A DNA stretch of 6,055 nucleotides from Campylobacteraceae bacterium (GCA_027022775.1 JALVXO010000271.1:1-6055), one strand, 5' to 3'; counted from the first letter of the stretch, positions 1 through 5,813 are shown. The notes: generated from the letters alone by a model not told the origin. Program-made: numbers and translations.

Positions 1-1007
1 CCCGAAGATAAAACAAAGTTGCCAAGCAGAATTCTTCTTTTTACCTCTTCGCCAAAACCTTCGCTTCTGGTTTTAAAGAACAAATCGTGAGTGTTTTTTA
101 TACCTTCGGCGCGGAAGCCGTATCTTACTCCGTCGTATCTTGCAAGGTTTGTAGCCGCTTCGGCGGTTGCGATAATGTAATATGTTGCGATGTCATACTT
201 TGTATTGGTCATATTTTTGTGCACAATTTTATGGCCGGCATCTTCGAGAGCTTTTATCGCACTCTCATAAGCTTTTTGCACATCTTCGCTTGCTTGGGCA
301 ATATAGTTATCGATTACGGCGATTGTGTATTTTTTATCGGCATCAAGGTTTTGGGCAATGCTTATATGCTCTACATCTGCAGAGGTGGAATCTTTGCTGT
401 CGTATCCGGCAATAACATCATACAGTATAGCCGCATCTTCAACATCCTGGGTAATTGGGCCAATTTGGTCTAAAGAGCTGGCATAAGCCCCAAGGCCGTA
501 ACGGCTAACTTTTCCATAAGTTGGCTTAAACCCCACAACTCCGCAGTAAGCTGCCGGCTGTCTGATGCTTCCGCCGGTGTCGCTGCCTAGTGCGGCAATT
601 GCAATGCCAGCCGCAACCGCTGCCGCGCTTCCGCCGCTGCTGCCGCCTGGAACCCTTGTTTTATCGTGCGGGTTTTTGGTTGGACCGTAAAAACTGCTCT
701 CGGTTGTAGAACCCATTGCAAACTCATCCATATTTGCCCGCCCTGTCGGTGCAAATCCGGCATTTAAAAGTTTTTCGATTACTGTTGCATTATACGGGGC
801 AATGTAGCCTTGCAGAATTTTAGAAGCGCAGGTTACGCTCCAATCTTTTACCTGAATATTGTCTTTAATTAATACCGGCACCCCTTCGCCGGCGCTCTCA
901 AAACCCACATAAGCGTTTAAATCGCTCTCTTTAGCCTTTGCAAGCAGCTCTTCTTGCAAAGATTTTAACTCCTCTTTGCTTAAATTCAACGCCTCTTTAA
1001 GCTTCAT
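1..1007 (-). CDS. gatA: Asp-tRNA(Asn)/Glu-tRNA(Gln) amidotransferase subunit A (GatA), 3' end outside window
   Basis: GatA is the glutaminase subunit of GatCAB. It releases ammonia from glutamine so that GatB can amidate mischarged Glu-tRNA(Gln) and Asp-tRNA(Asn) in the cytoplasm. My translation of the minus strand is open for 335 codons to the window edge; the family is usually about 450-490 residues, so roughly the last quarter is missing. The amidase-signature core is intact: IKDN with Lys48, the GGSSGGS block with Ser123, and GSDTGGS with Ser147. The spacings of 75 and 24 residues equal those of the Ser-cisSer-Lys triad in Staphylococcus aureus GatA. PTYGKVSRYGL follows. The start is ATG at 1007-1005, with AGGAG about 5 nt upstream, inside the end of the preceding small gene, so translation is probably coupled. 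The N-terminus is about 30 residues shorter than in S. aureus. No frameshift is seen. gatB and gatC are not in the window. Confidence 0.96.
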   Translation of the reverse strand, partial: MKLKEALNLSKEELKSLQEELLAKAKESDLNAYVGFESAGEGVPVLIKDNIQVKDWSVTCASKILQGYIAPYNATVIEKLLNAGFAPTGRANMDEFAMGSTTESSFYGPTKNPHDKTRVPGGSSGGSAAAVAAGIAIAALGSDTGGSIRQPAAYCGVVGFKPTYGKVSRYGLGAYASSLDQIGPITQDVEDAAILYDVIAGYDSKDSTSADVEHISIAQNLDADKKYTIAVIDNYIAQASEDVQKAYESAIKALEDAGHKIVHKNMTNTKYDIATYYIIATAEAATNLARYDGVRYGFRAEGIKNTHDLFFKTRSEGFGEEVKRRILLGNFVLSS

Positions 1008-1131
1008 TATCTCTCCTGAAAACTCTTTTCTTATAATATCGAACAATTACTAAACCAATAGCCACAAAAACGAAAATTAAACCTATTGCGCCAAAAATAT
1101 ACTCATTTGTTACAGGCTTGCTTAAATCCAC
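997..1131 (-). CDS. Small single-pass membrane protein, 44 aa, between ileS and gatA
   Basis: I do not recognise a named family. The frame starts with GTG at 1131-1129, whose first G is the last base of the ileS TAG stop, and it ends with TAA at 999-997, overlapping gatA by 11 nt. A GAGGTGG stretch in the last ileS codons can serve as ribosome binding site. The protein has a short polar N-terminus (MDLSKPVTNEY), one hydrophobic segment of about 20 residues (12-30, rich in I, F, V, G and A), and a strongly basic tail (RYYKKRVFRR at 31-40, then DNEA). The positive-inside rule predicts N-out, C-in topology in the inner membrane. Exact stop-start overlaps on both sides and the membrane-protein composition argue for a real gene. 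From memory, Campylobacter has a small hydrophobic ORF in the same place; I could not check this. Function is unknown. Confidence 0.75.
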   Translation of the reverse strand: MDLSKPVTNEYIFGAIGLIFVFVAIGLVIVRYYKKRVFRRDNEA

Positions 1132-3890
1132 TACTTAACCACCTCGCTGCATCTTTTGCACAATTTATCTTCTACTTCGCTAGTATAGCGCCAGCATCTT
1201 GGGCATTTGTGGCCGTCGGATTTAACAATTTTAAATTCGCTCTCTCCCGCTTTAAAAGTTGCAAGCACCTCTTTAGTGCTCTCATTTACAAACTGGCTTA
1301 CACCGAACCAATCTTCTAAATCTTTGGCGCTTTCAAAACCAAACAGCGAAGCATCGCCCACAATTGCCAGCTCTAGCGTTGTTTTGATTACTTTATCTTT
1401 TTTAAGCTTGTCTATGCTTTCAAAGAAGCTCTCTCTTGCTTTAATTAAAAGCCCGCTATCAAGCGTATTCTTAACTTCCGGCAGCGGAGAATACTCTAAA
1501 TCGAATACATCTTCCATACCCTGCTTAAAAATTTGCGGCGCATGCTCTATAACCTCATCTGCTGTGTAGGTTAAAACCGGCGCAACAAGTGCCAGCATAG
1601 ATTTGGCAATCAGATACATAGCGCTTTGCGCGCCGCGTCTTGTTAAAGACTCTTTGGCATCGCAATATAGCCTGTCTTTGCACAAATCCATATAGATGCC
1701 GCTTAATTCGTTTGTTAAGAAATTATTAAGCAGGTTAAACGCTCTTGCAAATTCATATTTGCCCATTAAAGCATTGAATTCATCAAACACCTCTTTTGCT
1801 TTGCTCAAAATCCATCTGTCAATCTGCCCAAATTTATCCAGCTCTAAAATCTCTTCCAATCCATCCAGGTTTGCAAGCAAAAACCTAAAACTGTTGCGGA
1901 TTTTTCTATACTGTTCGGCGGTCTGTTTCAAAATGTTTTGGCTAATTTTTAAATCGCTTTGATAATCGCTCAAAGCCACCCAAAGGCGCAATATTTCAGA
2001 GCCAAACTGTTTTGTAACAGCTTGCGGCGCAACAACATTGCCTTTGGATTTGCTCATCTTTTCGCCCTTTTCATCAACTGTAAAGCCGTGGGTTAAAAGG
2101 GCTTGGTATGGGGCTTTTTTCTCAATCGCGCCGCTAACAAGCATAGAGCTTTGGAACCACCCTCTGTGCTGGTCGGTTCCCTCCAGATAAAGGTCGGCAG
2201 GGAAACTGCCCGCATCGTAATTTCTGGATTTCAAAACCGCATACCATGTAGAGCCGCTGTCAAACCATACATCTAAAACATCTGTAATTTTTTCAAGCTC
2301 TTGGGGCTTATATCCGCTGCCTGGATACAGAAGCTGCTCAATTGGCATATCATACCACGCATCGCACCCTTTTTGCTCAAAAATCATAGCCACAAAATTT
2401 AACACCTTTTCATCTAAAACAAGCTCTTTTGTAGCTTTTACCCTAAAAAATGCTATAGGCACGCCCCAGCTTCTTTGGCGCGAAATACACCAGTCCGGGC
2501 GGCCTTCTAACATTGGCACAAAGCGGTTTTTGCCCCATGCCGGATAGAAAGAGACATCTTTTACCGAATCGAGCGCAATCTCCCTTAAGCTTTTGCCCGC
2601 GCTTTTTAGAGGCTTGTCAACTGCAATAAAAAACTGTTTTGTGGCTCTGTAAATTACAGGCTTTTTGGTTCTCCAGCAATATGGGTATGAGTGGGTGAAT
2701 TTATCAACTTTAAGCACCGCATCGCCCATAAGCTCTATAATCTTGTCGTTAGCTTTAAATACATGCATACCGACAAACTCTTGCGCGTTAGGCAGCAGTC
2801 CAAGCCCTACTACGCTCTCATCATAAAGCCCCTTGTCATCAACCGGCATAATTACTGGCAAGTTGTATTTTAACGATGCAAAATAGTCAACCTCACCATG
2901 CCCCGGCGCAGAGTGCACAGCGCCAGTAGCGGAATCTAGCTCTACAAAATCGCCTAAAATAACATAAGATTCTCTGCCATTTAACGGATTTATAGCCTTT
3001 TTATGCTCTAAACTTACCGATGGAATCTCTTTTGCCACCTCTGCGCTTTTTAAAACCCCCTCATTTACTAGCGCCTCTAGGCGGCTTTTTGCAACTATGT
3101 ATCCATCTTTTGTAAGCACATATATCTCTTCTGGATGCAATGCAATGCCAACATTTGCAGGAAGCGTCCATGGAGTTGTTGTCCAGATAACAATTGCCGC
3201 TTTGCCATCAATCCCAAGCTCTTTTTTCGCCTCTTCTTGCAATTCAAATGCAACATAAATAGAGTAATCCTCTTTATCTTTATACTCAATTTCAGCATCC
3301 GCAAGCGCCGTCTGCGCCGCCCACGACCAGAAAATCGGCTTGCTTCTCTCTACCAAAAGCCCCTCTTTTGCAATATCGCAAAGCGCTCTGTAGATATTTG
3401 CCTCAAATTTAAAATCCATTGTAATATAAGGGTTCTCCCAGTCGGCAACAACGCCAAGAGATTTAAACCCCTCTTTTTGAACCCCCACAAATTTGGCAGC
3501 GTGCTGGCGGCAAAGGTCTCTAAATTTAGTAACCCCGATTGCCTCTTTTTTCTCTTTGCCTATTTTCTCTTCTACCTTTTGCTCAATCGGCAAGCCGTGG
3601 CAGTCCCAGCCTGGCGTAAAACGCACCGCTTTGCCCTGAAAATAGTTGTATTTAACAATAATATCTTTTAAAATTTTATTTAAGGCGTGCCCTATATGGA
3701 TTTCTCCGTTTGCATACGGCGGTCCGTCATGAAGTGTAAAAAGCTCCCTGCCTTCCCTGTTTTGTTTCATTTTTTTGTAACTTTTATCATTCTCAAACCA
3801 TTTTGCATATCTTTTTGGTTCATTAGCAGGCAGATTGCCGCGCATTGGAAATGTGGTTTTTGGTAACAAAAGTGTATCTTTGTAATCCAT
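1131..3890 (-). CDS. ileS: Isoleucyl-tRNA synthetase (IleRS), 919 aa
   Basis: This class Ia synthetase activates isoleucine with ATP, charges tRNA-Ile and hydrolyses mischarged Val-tRNA(Ile). The protein is full length for bacterial IleRS (about 915-940 residues). The N-terminus MDYKDTLLLP...FPMRGNLP fits the family start, and AAGGGAAG lies about 5 nt before the ATG. Motifs in order: HIGH at 65-68 in the Rossmann fold; GWDCHGLP at 94-101; the editing domain with the threonine-rich TTTPWTLPAN at 237-246 and APGHGEVD at 328-335, keeping the Asp (335) that matches the E. coli editing Asp342; DSGSTWY at 544-550; KMSKS at 611-615; then the helical anticodon-binding region. The C-terminal zinc ribbon has CPRC (896/899) and CKRC (911/914), as in bacterial IleRS with a C-terminal zinc site. 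It is the first gene of the operon with the small membrane gene and gatA. Its stop (TAG, 1133-1131) overlaps the next start. Confidence 0.98.
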   Translation of the reverse strand: MDYKDTLLLPKTTFPMRGNLPANEPKRYAKWFENDKSYKKMKQNREGRELFTLHDGPPYANGEIHIGHALNKILKDIIVKYNYFQGKAVRFTPGWDCHGLPIEQKVEEKIGKEKKEAIGVTKFRDLCRQHAAKFVGVQKEGFKSLGVVADWENPYITMDFKFEANIYRALCDIAKEGLLVERSKPIFWSWAAQTALADAEIEYKDKEDYSIYVAFELQEEAKKELGIDGKAAIVIWTTTPWTLPANVGIALHPEEIYVLTKDGYIVAKSRLEALVNEGVLKSAEVAKEIPSVSLEHKKAINPLNGRESYVILGDFVELDSATGAVHSAPGHGEVDYFASLKYNLPVIMPVDDKGLYDESVVGLGLLPNAQEFVGMHVFKANDKIIELMGDAVLKVDKFTHSYPYCWRTKKPVIYRATKQFFIAVDKPLKSAGKSLREIALDSVKDVSFYPAWGKNRFVPMLEGRPDWCISRQRSWGVPIAFFRVKATKELVLDEKVLNFVAMIFEQKGCDAWYDMPIEQLLYPGSGYKPQELEKITDVLDVWFDSGSTWYAVLKSRNYDAGSFPADLYLEGTDQHRGWFQSSMLVSGAIEKKAPYQALLTHGFTVDEKGEKMSKSKGNVVAPQAVTKQFGSEILRLWVALSDYQSDLKISQNILKQTAEQYRKIRNSFRFLLANLDGLEEILELDKFGQIDRWILSKAKEVFDEFNALMGKYEFARAFNLLNNFLTNELSGIYMDLCKDRLYCDAKESLTRRGAQSAMYLIAKSMLALVAPVLTYTADEVIEHAPQIFKQGMEDVFDLEYSPLPEVKNTLDSGLLIKARESFFESIDKLKKDKVIKTTLELAIVGDASLFGFESAKDLEDWFGVSQFVNESTKEVLATFKAGESEFKIVKSDGHKCPRCWRYTSEVEDKLCKRCSEVVK

Positions 3891-3938
3891 TTTAGCTTCC
3901 CTTAAAAAAAATTTTAAAAATCCTTAAAAAATTGGCAG

Positions 3939-3944
3939 ATTATA
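3939..3944 (-). promoter_or_regulatory. -10 element for the ileS-gatA operon
   Basis: The minus strand reads TATAAT from 3944 to 3939. Transcription would begin near 3932, giving a leader of about 40 nt before the ileS ATG at 3890. No convincing -35 hexamer lies 16-18 nt upstream, which is usual for Campylobacterota sigma-70 promoters. The leader is too short for a T-box or riboswitch. Confidence 0.55.
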
Positions 3945-3968
3945 ACTAAAACTCTATTACAATTTCGT

Positions 3969-3974
3969 TATAAT
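3969..3974 (+). promoter_or_regulatory. -10 element for the CinA-family gene
   Basis: A perfect TATAAT lies 30 nt before the ATG at 4005, which places the transcript start near 3981 and leaves a leader of about 24 nt. No good -35 box is found at the normal distance. This box and the opposite-facing ileS -10 are separated by 24 nt, so the two RNA polymerase sites partly compete for the same DNA. Confidence 0.55.
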
Positions 3975-4004
3975 AGTTAACAACTTGCGGTTTAGGAGTA
4001 AAAA

Positions 4005-5060
4005 ATGTCTAAATTACAAAAACCGGATTACATTATATTTATTGGCGCAACTTTGTATAACGATTTTGTAAGAAGGGAGCAGATAGAGAGGGTTTACCAA
4101 TTTGTAAATGATGCTACTCATGTAGACAGGTTCCCAACCTATACAAAAGAGACAATAGATGATGTTTTTAACATTTTAAAATTCAAAAAACTTCCTGCCG
4201 CAATGTTTGTTATGGATATCTATTTTGATAAAGTGTGCAAACAGCTTGAAGAGGGTTACGGGCTTCTTCCAATCGAAAAAGGAAACGGCAAATTTTACAG
4301 TGTAAACGGCACACTTCTTTCTGTAAAAAAAATATATCCCTTTAAGCGCCTTCCTGAACCGGCTAGAATTTTAAACAGAAATATTAGCAATTTCAAACTT
4401 TTTGGCGATGAAGATACACTCTTAAACATAGAGAAAAAGTTAAAAGATAATGTATCTATAATTAAACTGCTTCCTACCTGGTATAACTTAAAAGTGGAAA
4501 AGAGCAAAGGTGAGTGCGCCCTGGCTAAATCTGAAGACAAATTAAAAATCAAACTGCTGCCTGTGCGCTCTTTGCGTGCAGCTATCGTAGAGTATTTCAC
4601 TGCAAAAGAAAAAACAATAACATGTGCAGAGAGCTGCACCGGCGGCCTTTTGGCAGCAAAACTGACATCTGTAAGCGGCGCTTCAAATATAATTAAAGGG
4701 ACAATTGTAGCCTACTCCAACGATATTAAAAAAGAGTGGCTAGGTGTTAAAGGGGAGACTTTACAAAATTTTGGCGCTGTAAGCAAAGAGTGCGTCTCTG
4801 AAATGCTTGACGGCGCGCAAGAGAGAGCTAAAGCAGATATTGCACTTGCAATCAGCGGAATTGCAGGCCCAACAGGCGGAACAGACGACAAACCGGTGGG
4901 CACCGTATTTATAGGCGTTAAAAACGGAGACAAAAAAGAGATAAAAGAGTACCATTTCGAAGGCGACAGAGCGTTTGTACAGGAACAGTCTGCAAGAGCG
5001 GCTTTAAAGATGCTGATATTCTCAGAAGAGGGTTTTTTCGATTTTTTTAAAAAAAATTAA
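4005..5060 (+). CDS. cinA: CinA-family protein with C-terminal NMN deamidase (PncC) domain, 351 aa
   Basis: The C-terminal domain (about 187-340) matches the CinA C-terminal/PncC family, which deamidates nicotinamide mononucleotide to nicotinic acid mononucleotide in NAD salvage. Visible motifs are AESCTGG at 208-214 (with the conserved Ser210), AYSN at 236-239, GAVS at 257-260, SGIAGPTGG at 284-292, KPVGTV at 296-301 and GDR at 320-322. The closest match I know is E. coli PncC. The start ATG has AGGAG at 3994-3998. The N-terminal half is unusual: full-length CinA is about 410-430 residues with a MoCF-like ADP-ribose pyrophosphatase domain, whereas here only about 110 residues precede a segment (124-165) resembling the CinA middle domain. 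The GGLGPTxDD signature is absent. I infer a degenerate or replaced N-terminal domain, so pyrophosphatase activity is doubtful. The gene has its own promoter, divergent from ileS. Confidence 0.88.
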   Translation: MSKLQKPDYIIFIGATLYNDFVRREQIERVYQFVNDATHVDRFPTYTKETIDDVFNILKFKKLPAAMFVMDIYFDKVCKQLEEGYGLLPIEKGNGKFYSVNGTLLSVKKIYPFKRLPEPARILNRNISNFKLFGDEDTLLNIEKKLKDNVSIIKLLPTWYNLKVEKSKGECALAKSEDKLKIKLLPVRSLRAAIVEYFTAKEKTITCAESCTGGLLAAKLTSVSGASNIIKGTIVAYSNDIKKEWLGVKGETLQNFGAVSKECVSEMLDGAQERAKADIALAISGIAGPTGGTDDKPVGTVFIGVKNGDKKEIKEYHFEGDRAFVQEQSARAALKMLIFSEEGFFDFFKKN

Positions 5061-5079
5061 AAATTTTTCAAAAAACCCT
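5029..5079 (+). terminator. AT-rich inverted repeat at the end of the CinA-family gene, possible terminator
   Basis: AGGGTTTTTT at 5029-5038 pairs perfectly with AAAAAACCCT at 5070-5079. The interior is almost only A and T and includes the stop codon. The left arm lies in the last codons of the gene. The stem is 10 bp with three G-C pairs and a long loop, and no clean U-run follows, so termination efficiency is uncertain. The same A/T tracts lie directly upstream of the tRNA promoter. Confidence 0.4.
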
Positions 5080-5107
5080 TGACTTTATAAAATTAACAAG
5101 CTATAAT
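5079..5107 (+). promoter_or_regulatory. Sigma-70 promoter of the tRNA operon
   Basis: TTGACT at 5079-5084 and TATAAT at 5102-5107 are separated by exactly 17 nt. This is the only promoter in the window with both hexamers near consensus, as expected for stable RNA. A and T tracts at 5049-5075 could act as an UP element for the polymerase alpha subunits. The predicted start is near 5113-5115. The discriminator contains GCC, which would suit stringent control; that last point is inference. Confidence 0.85.
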
Positions 5108-5113
5108 TACGCC

Positions 5114-5139
5114 ACTTAAACGCAAAAAGCGGTTTAAGT
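5114..5139 (+). other. Hairpin in the 5' leader of the tRNA transcript
   Basis: ACTTAAAC (5114-5121) pairs with GTTTAAGT (5132-5139). After a bulged G at 5131, GC (5122-5123) pairs with GC (5129-5130), closing a loop of five A. The stem begins at or next to the predicted transcript start and ends 6 nt before the mature 5' end of tRNA-Lys, so it fills nearly the whole leader that RNase P would remove. Confidence 0.6.
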
Positions 5140-5145
5140 CTCAAT

Positions 5146-5221
5146 GACCCGTTAGCTCAGTCGGTAGAGCAACTCCCTTTTAAGGAGTGGGCCCTTGGTT
5201 CGAATCCAAGACGGGTCACCA
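5146..5221 (+). tRNA. tRNA-Lys (TTT)
   Basis: Cloverleaf of 76 nt with encoded CCA at 5219-5221. The acceptor arms are GACCCGT (5146-5152) and ACGGGTC (5211-5217), with discriminator A. The anticodon stem ACTCC/GGAGT closes the loop CTTTTAA, giving anticodon TTT with A at position 37. D-arm (TAGCTCAGTCGGTAGAGCA) and T-arm (GGTTCGAATCC) are canonical. It is first in the four-tRNA operon, with 28 nt before the next gene. Confidence 0.98.
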
Positions 5222-5249
5222 CTTTTTATTATGACTTAATGGGCTAGAT

Positions 5250-5325
5250 GACCCTTTCATCTAGTGGCCAAGGATGCTGTGTTTTCCGCACAGTCACAGA
5301 GGTTCAAATCCTCTAAGGGTCGCCA
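5250..5325 (+). tRNA. tRNA-Glu (TTC), C at position 37
   Basis: Cloverleaf of 76 nt with encoded CCA at 5323-5325. The acceptor arms are GACCCTT (5250-5256) and AAGGGTC (5315-5321), with discriminator G. The body TCATCTAGTGGCC...AGGAT is typical of tRNA-Glu. The anticodon stem CTGTG (5277-5281) pairs with CACAG (5289-5293) and closes the loop TTTTCCG, so the anticodon is TTC at 5284-5286. Position 37 (5287) is C and 38 is G; a purine is expected at 37, and A is usual in tRNA-Glu. All stems pair well, so this is not a pseudogene. Confidence 0.96.
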
Positions 5326-5338
5326 TTTAAGTTAAACT

Positions 5339-5414
5339 GGTCGCTTAGCTCAGTTGGTAGAGCGCTACCCTTACAAGGTAGATGCCAGTGGTTCGAGTCC
5401 ACTAGCGACCACCA
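5339..5414 (+). tRNA. tRNA-Val (TAC)
   Basis: Cloverleaf of 76 nt with encoded CCA at 5412-5414. The acceptor arms are GGTCGCT (5339-5345) and AGCGACC (5404-5410), with discriminator A. The anticodon stem CTACC/GGTAG closes the loop CTTACAA, giving anticodon TAC with A37. It lies 13 nt after tRNA-Glu and 11 nt before tRNA-Asp, so all are probably one transcript. Confidence 0.98.
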
Positions 5415-5425
5415 CTTTTAAATTT

Positions 5426-5502
5426 GCGGCGGTAGTTCAGCCGGTTAGAATGCCTGCCTGTCACGCAGGAGGTCGCGGGTTCGAGTCCCGTCCGCCGCGC
5501 CA
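5426..5502 (+). tRNA. tRNA-Asp (GTC)
   Basis: Cloverleaf of 77 nt with encoded CCA at 5500-5502. The acceptor arms are GCGGCGG (5426-5432) and CCGCCGC (5492-5498), with discriminator G. The anticodon stem CCTGC/GCAGG closes the loop CTGTCAC, giving anticodon GTC with A37. The middle of the gene is close to E. coli tRNA-Asp. A second CCA follows directly (5503-5505), so the DNA reads CCACCA. Confidence 0.98.
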
Positions 5503-5505
5503 CCA

Positions 5506-5563
5506 CTTTTTCTAATAGATTATAAAATTTTTTAATCCTCCTCCTTTAGTATTGTAGAAAAAG
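5506..5563 (+). terminator. Weak terminator candidates after the tRNA array
   Basis: No GC-rich hairpin with a U-run follows tRNA-Asp. Two weaker structures are present. CTTTTTCTA (5506-5514) is the exact inverse of TAGAAAAAG (5555-5563), with a 40-nt loop. Inside it, GATTA (5518-5522) and TAATC (5533-5537) flank an A-run and a T-run that can fold into an imperfect AT hairpin. Either could end the tRNA transcript; neither is convincing alone. Confidence 0.25.
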
Positions 5564-5583
5564 AAATTTTGGGGTTTAACCAG

Positions 5584-5598
5584 CCCCCCCCCCCCCCC
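5584..5598. repeat. Homopolymer tract of 15 C
   Basis: Fifteen consecutive C on the plus strand (15 G on the minus strand). Tracts of this kind change length by slipped-strand mispairing and are the usual phase-variation switch in Campylobacterota. Here no reading frame spans it and no promoter clearly depends on it. A GGGG at 5571-5574 lies 9 nt before the tract and could pair with it. Confidence 0.9.
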
Positions 5599-5639
5599 TA
5601 TAAGTTTTTTAAGATAAACCAAAAAATCCTCCTCTAAAA

Positions 5640-5654
5640 GCGGGCTTAGCCCGC
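5640..5654. repeat. GC-rich hairpin (GCGGGC/GCCCGC)
   Basis: GCGGGC (5640-5645), loop TTA, GCCCGC (5649-5654). Read on the minus strand it is followed by CTTTT-like sequence, so it could act as a weak terminator for transcription from the right. It more probably belongs to the repeat cluster. Confidence 0.7.
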
Positions 5655-5672
5655 AATGTTGTTGATTTAGGT

Positions 5673-5735
5673 TTGAGGATTGAGGATAATTGATAATTTA
5701 AACTCCGTAATCTGTAATCCGTATTCCGTATTCCG
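5673..5735 (+). repeat. Nine consecutive degenerate 7-nt units
   Basis: The 63 nt can be cut without gaps into nine heptamers. The first two are TTGAGGA, then TAATTGA and TAATTTA, one divergent unit, then TAATCTG, TAATCCG and two TATTCCG. The words drift but the 7-nt phase is kept. Units further left (5659-5672) may belong as well. Confidence 0.75.
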
Positions 5736-5739
5736 AATG
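5705..5739 (+). repeat. 35-nt direct repeat, copy A
   Basis: Identical over 35 nt to copy B at 5776-5810. It is built from heptamers of the TAATCCG/TATTCCG type and ends in GAATG. It overlaps the heptamer run that starts at 5673. A partial copy matching 23 nt is at 5935-5957. Confidence 0.9.
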
Positions 5740-5775
5740 CAAGAGAAATTTCAAGTTTGTTTATCTTCTCTTTAA

Positions 5776-5810
5776 CCGTAATCTGTAATCCGTATTCCGT
5801 ATTCCGAATG
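5776..5810 (+). repeat. 35-nt direct repeat, copy B
   Basis: A perfect second copy of 5705-5739, 71 nt downstream. The 36 nt between the copies (5740-5775) contain the inverted repeat AAGAGAA (5741-5747) and TTCTCTT (5766-5772). Copy B runs straight into GTAGGT-type sequence and the hairpin at 5814. Confidence 0.9.
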
Positions 5811-5813
5811 TAG

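Noticed and set aside
87..473. A 128-codon plus-strand frame inside gatA
   Set aside because: It is the antisense shadow of gatA, whose minus-strand translation contains intact catalytic motifs.
1..1007. Possible broken gatA, as the gene has no stop in the window
   Set aside because: The frame is open without interruption to the window edge and all signature motifs are in phase, so it is cut by the window, not by mutation.
3135..3671. A 178-codon plus-strand frame inside ileS, and similar shorter ones
   Set aside because: They lie opposite well-conserved IleRS coding sequence, with no motif or start signal of their own.
3891..3938. T-box or riboswitch upstream of ileS
   Set aside because: The predicted leader is only about 40 nt, AT-rich, and has no specifier stem or terminator pair.
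3932..3960. Alternative promoter TTGGCA, 17 nt, TATTAC for the CinA-family gene
   Set aside because: The spacing is right, but TATTAC is a weaker -10 than the perfect TATAAT at 3969-3974; kept only as a possible secondary start.
5705..5810. CRISPR-like geometry: 35-nt repeat, 36-nt gap, 35-nt repeat
   Set aside because: There are only two full copies, the partial third is at a different distance, the repeat is itself built of heptamers, and no cas gene is present.
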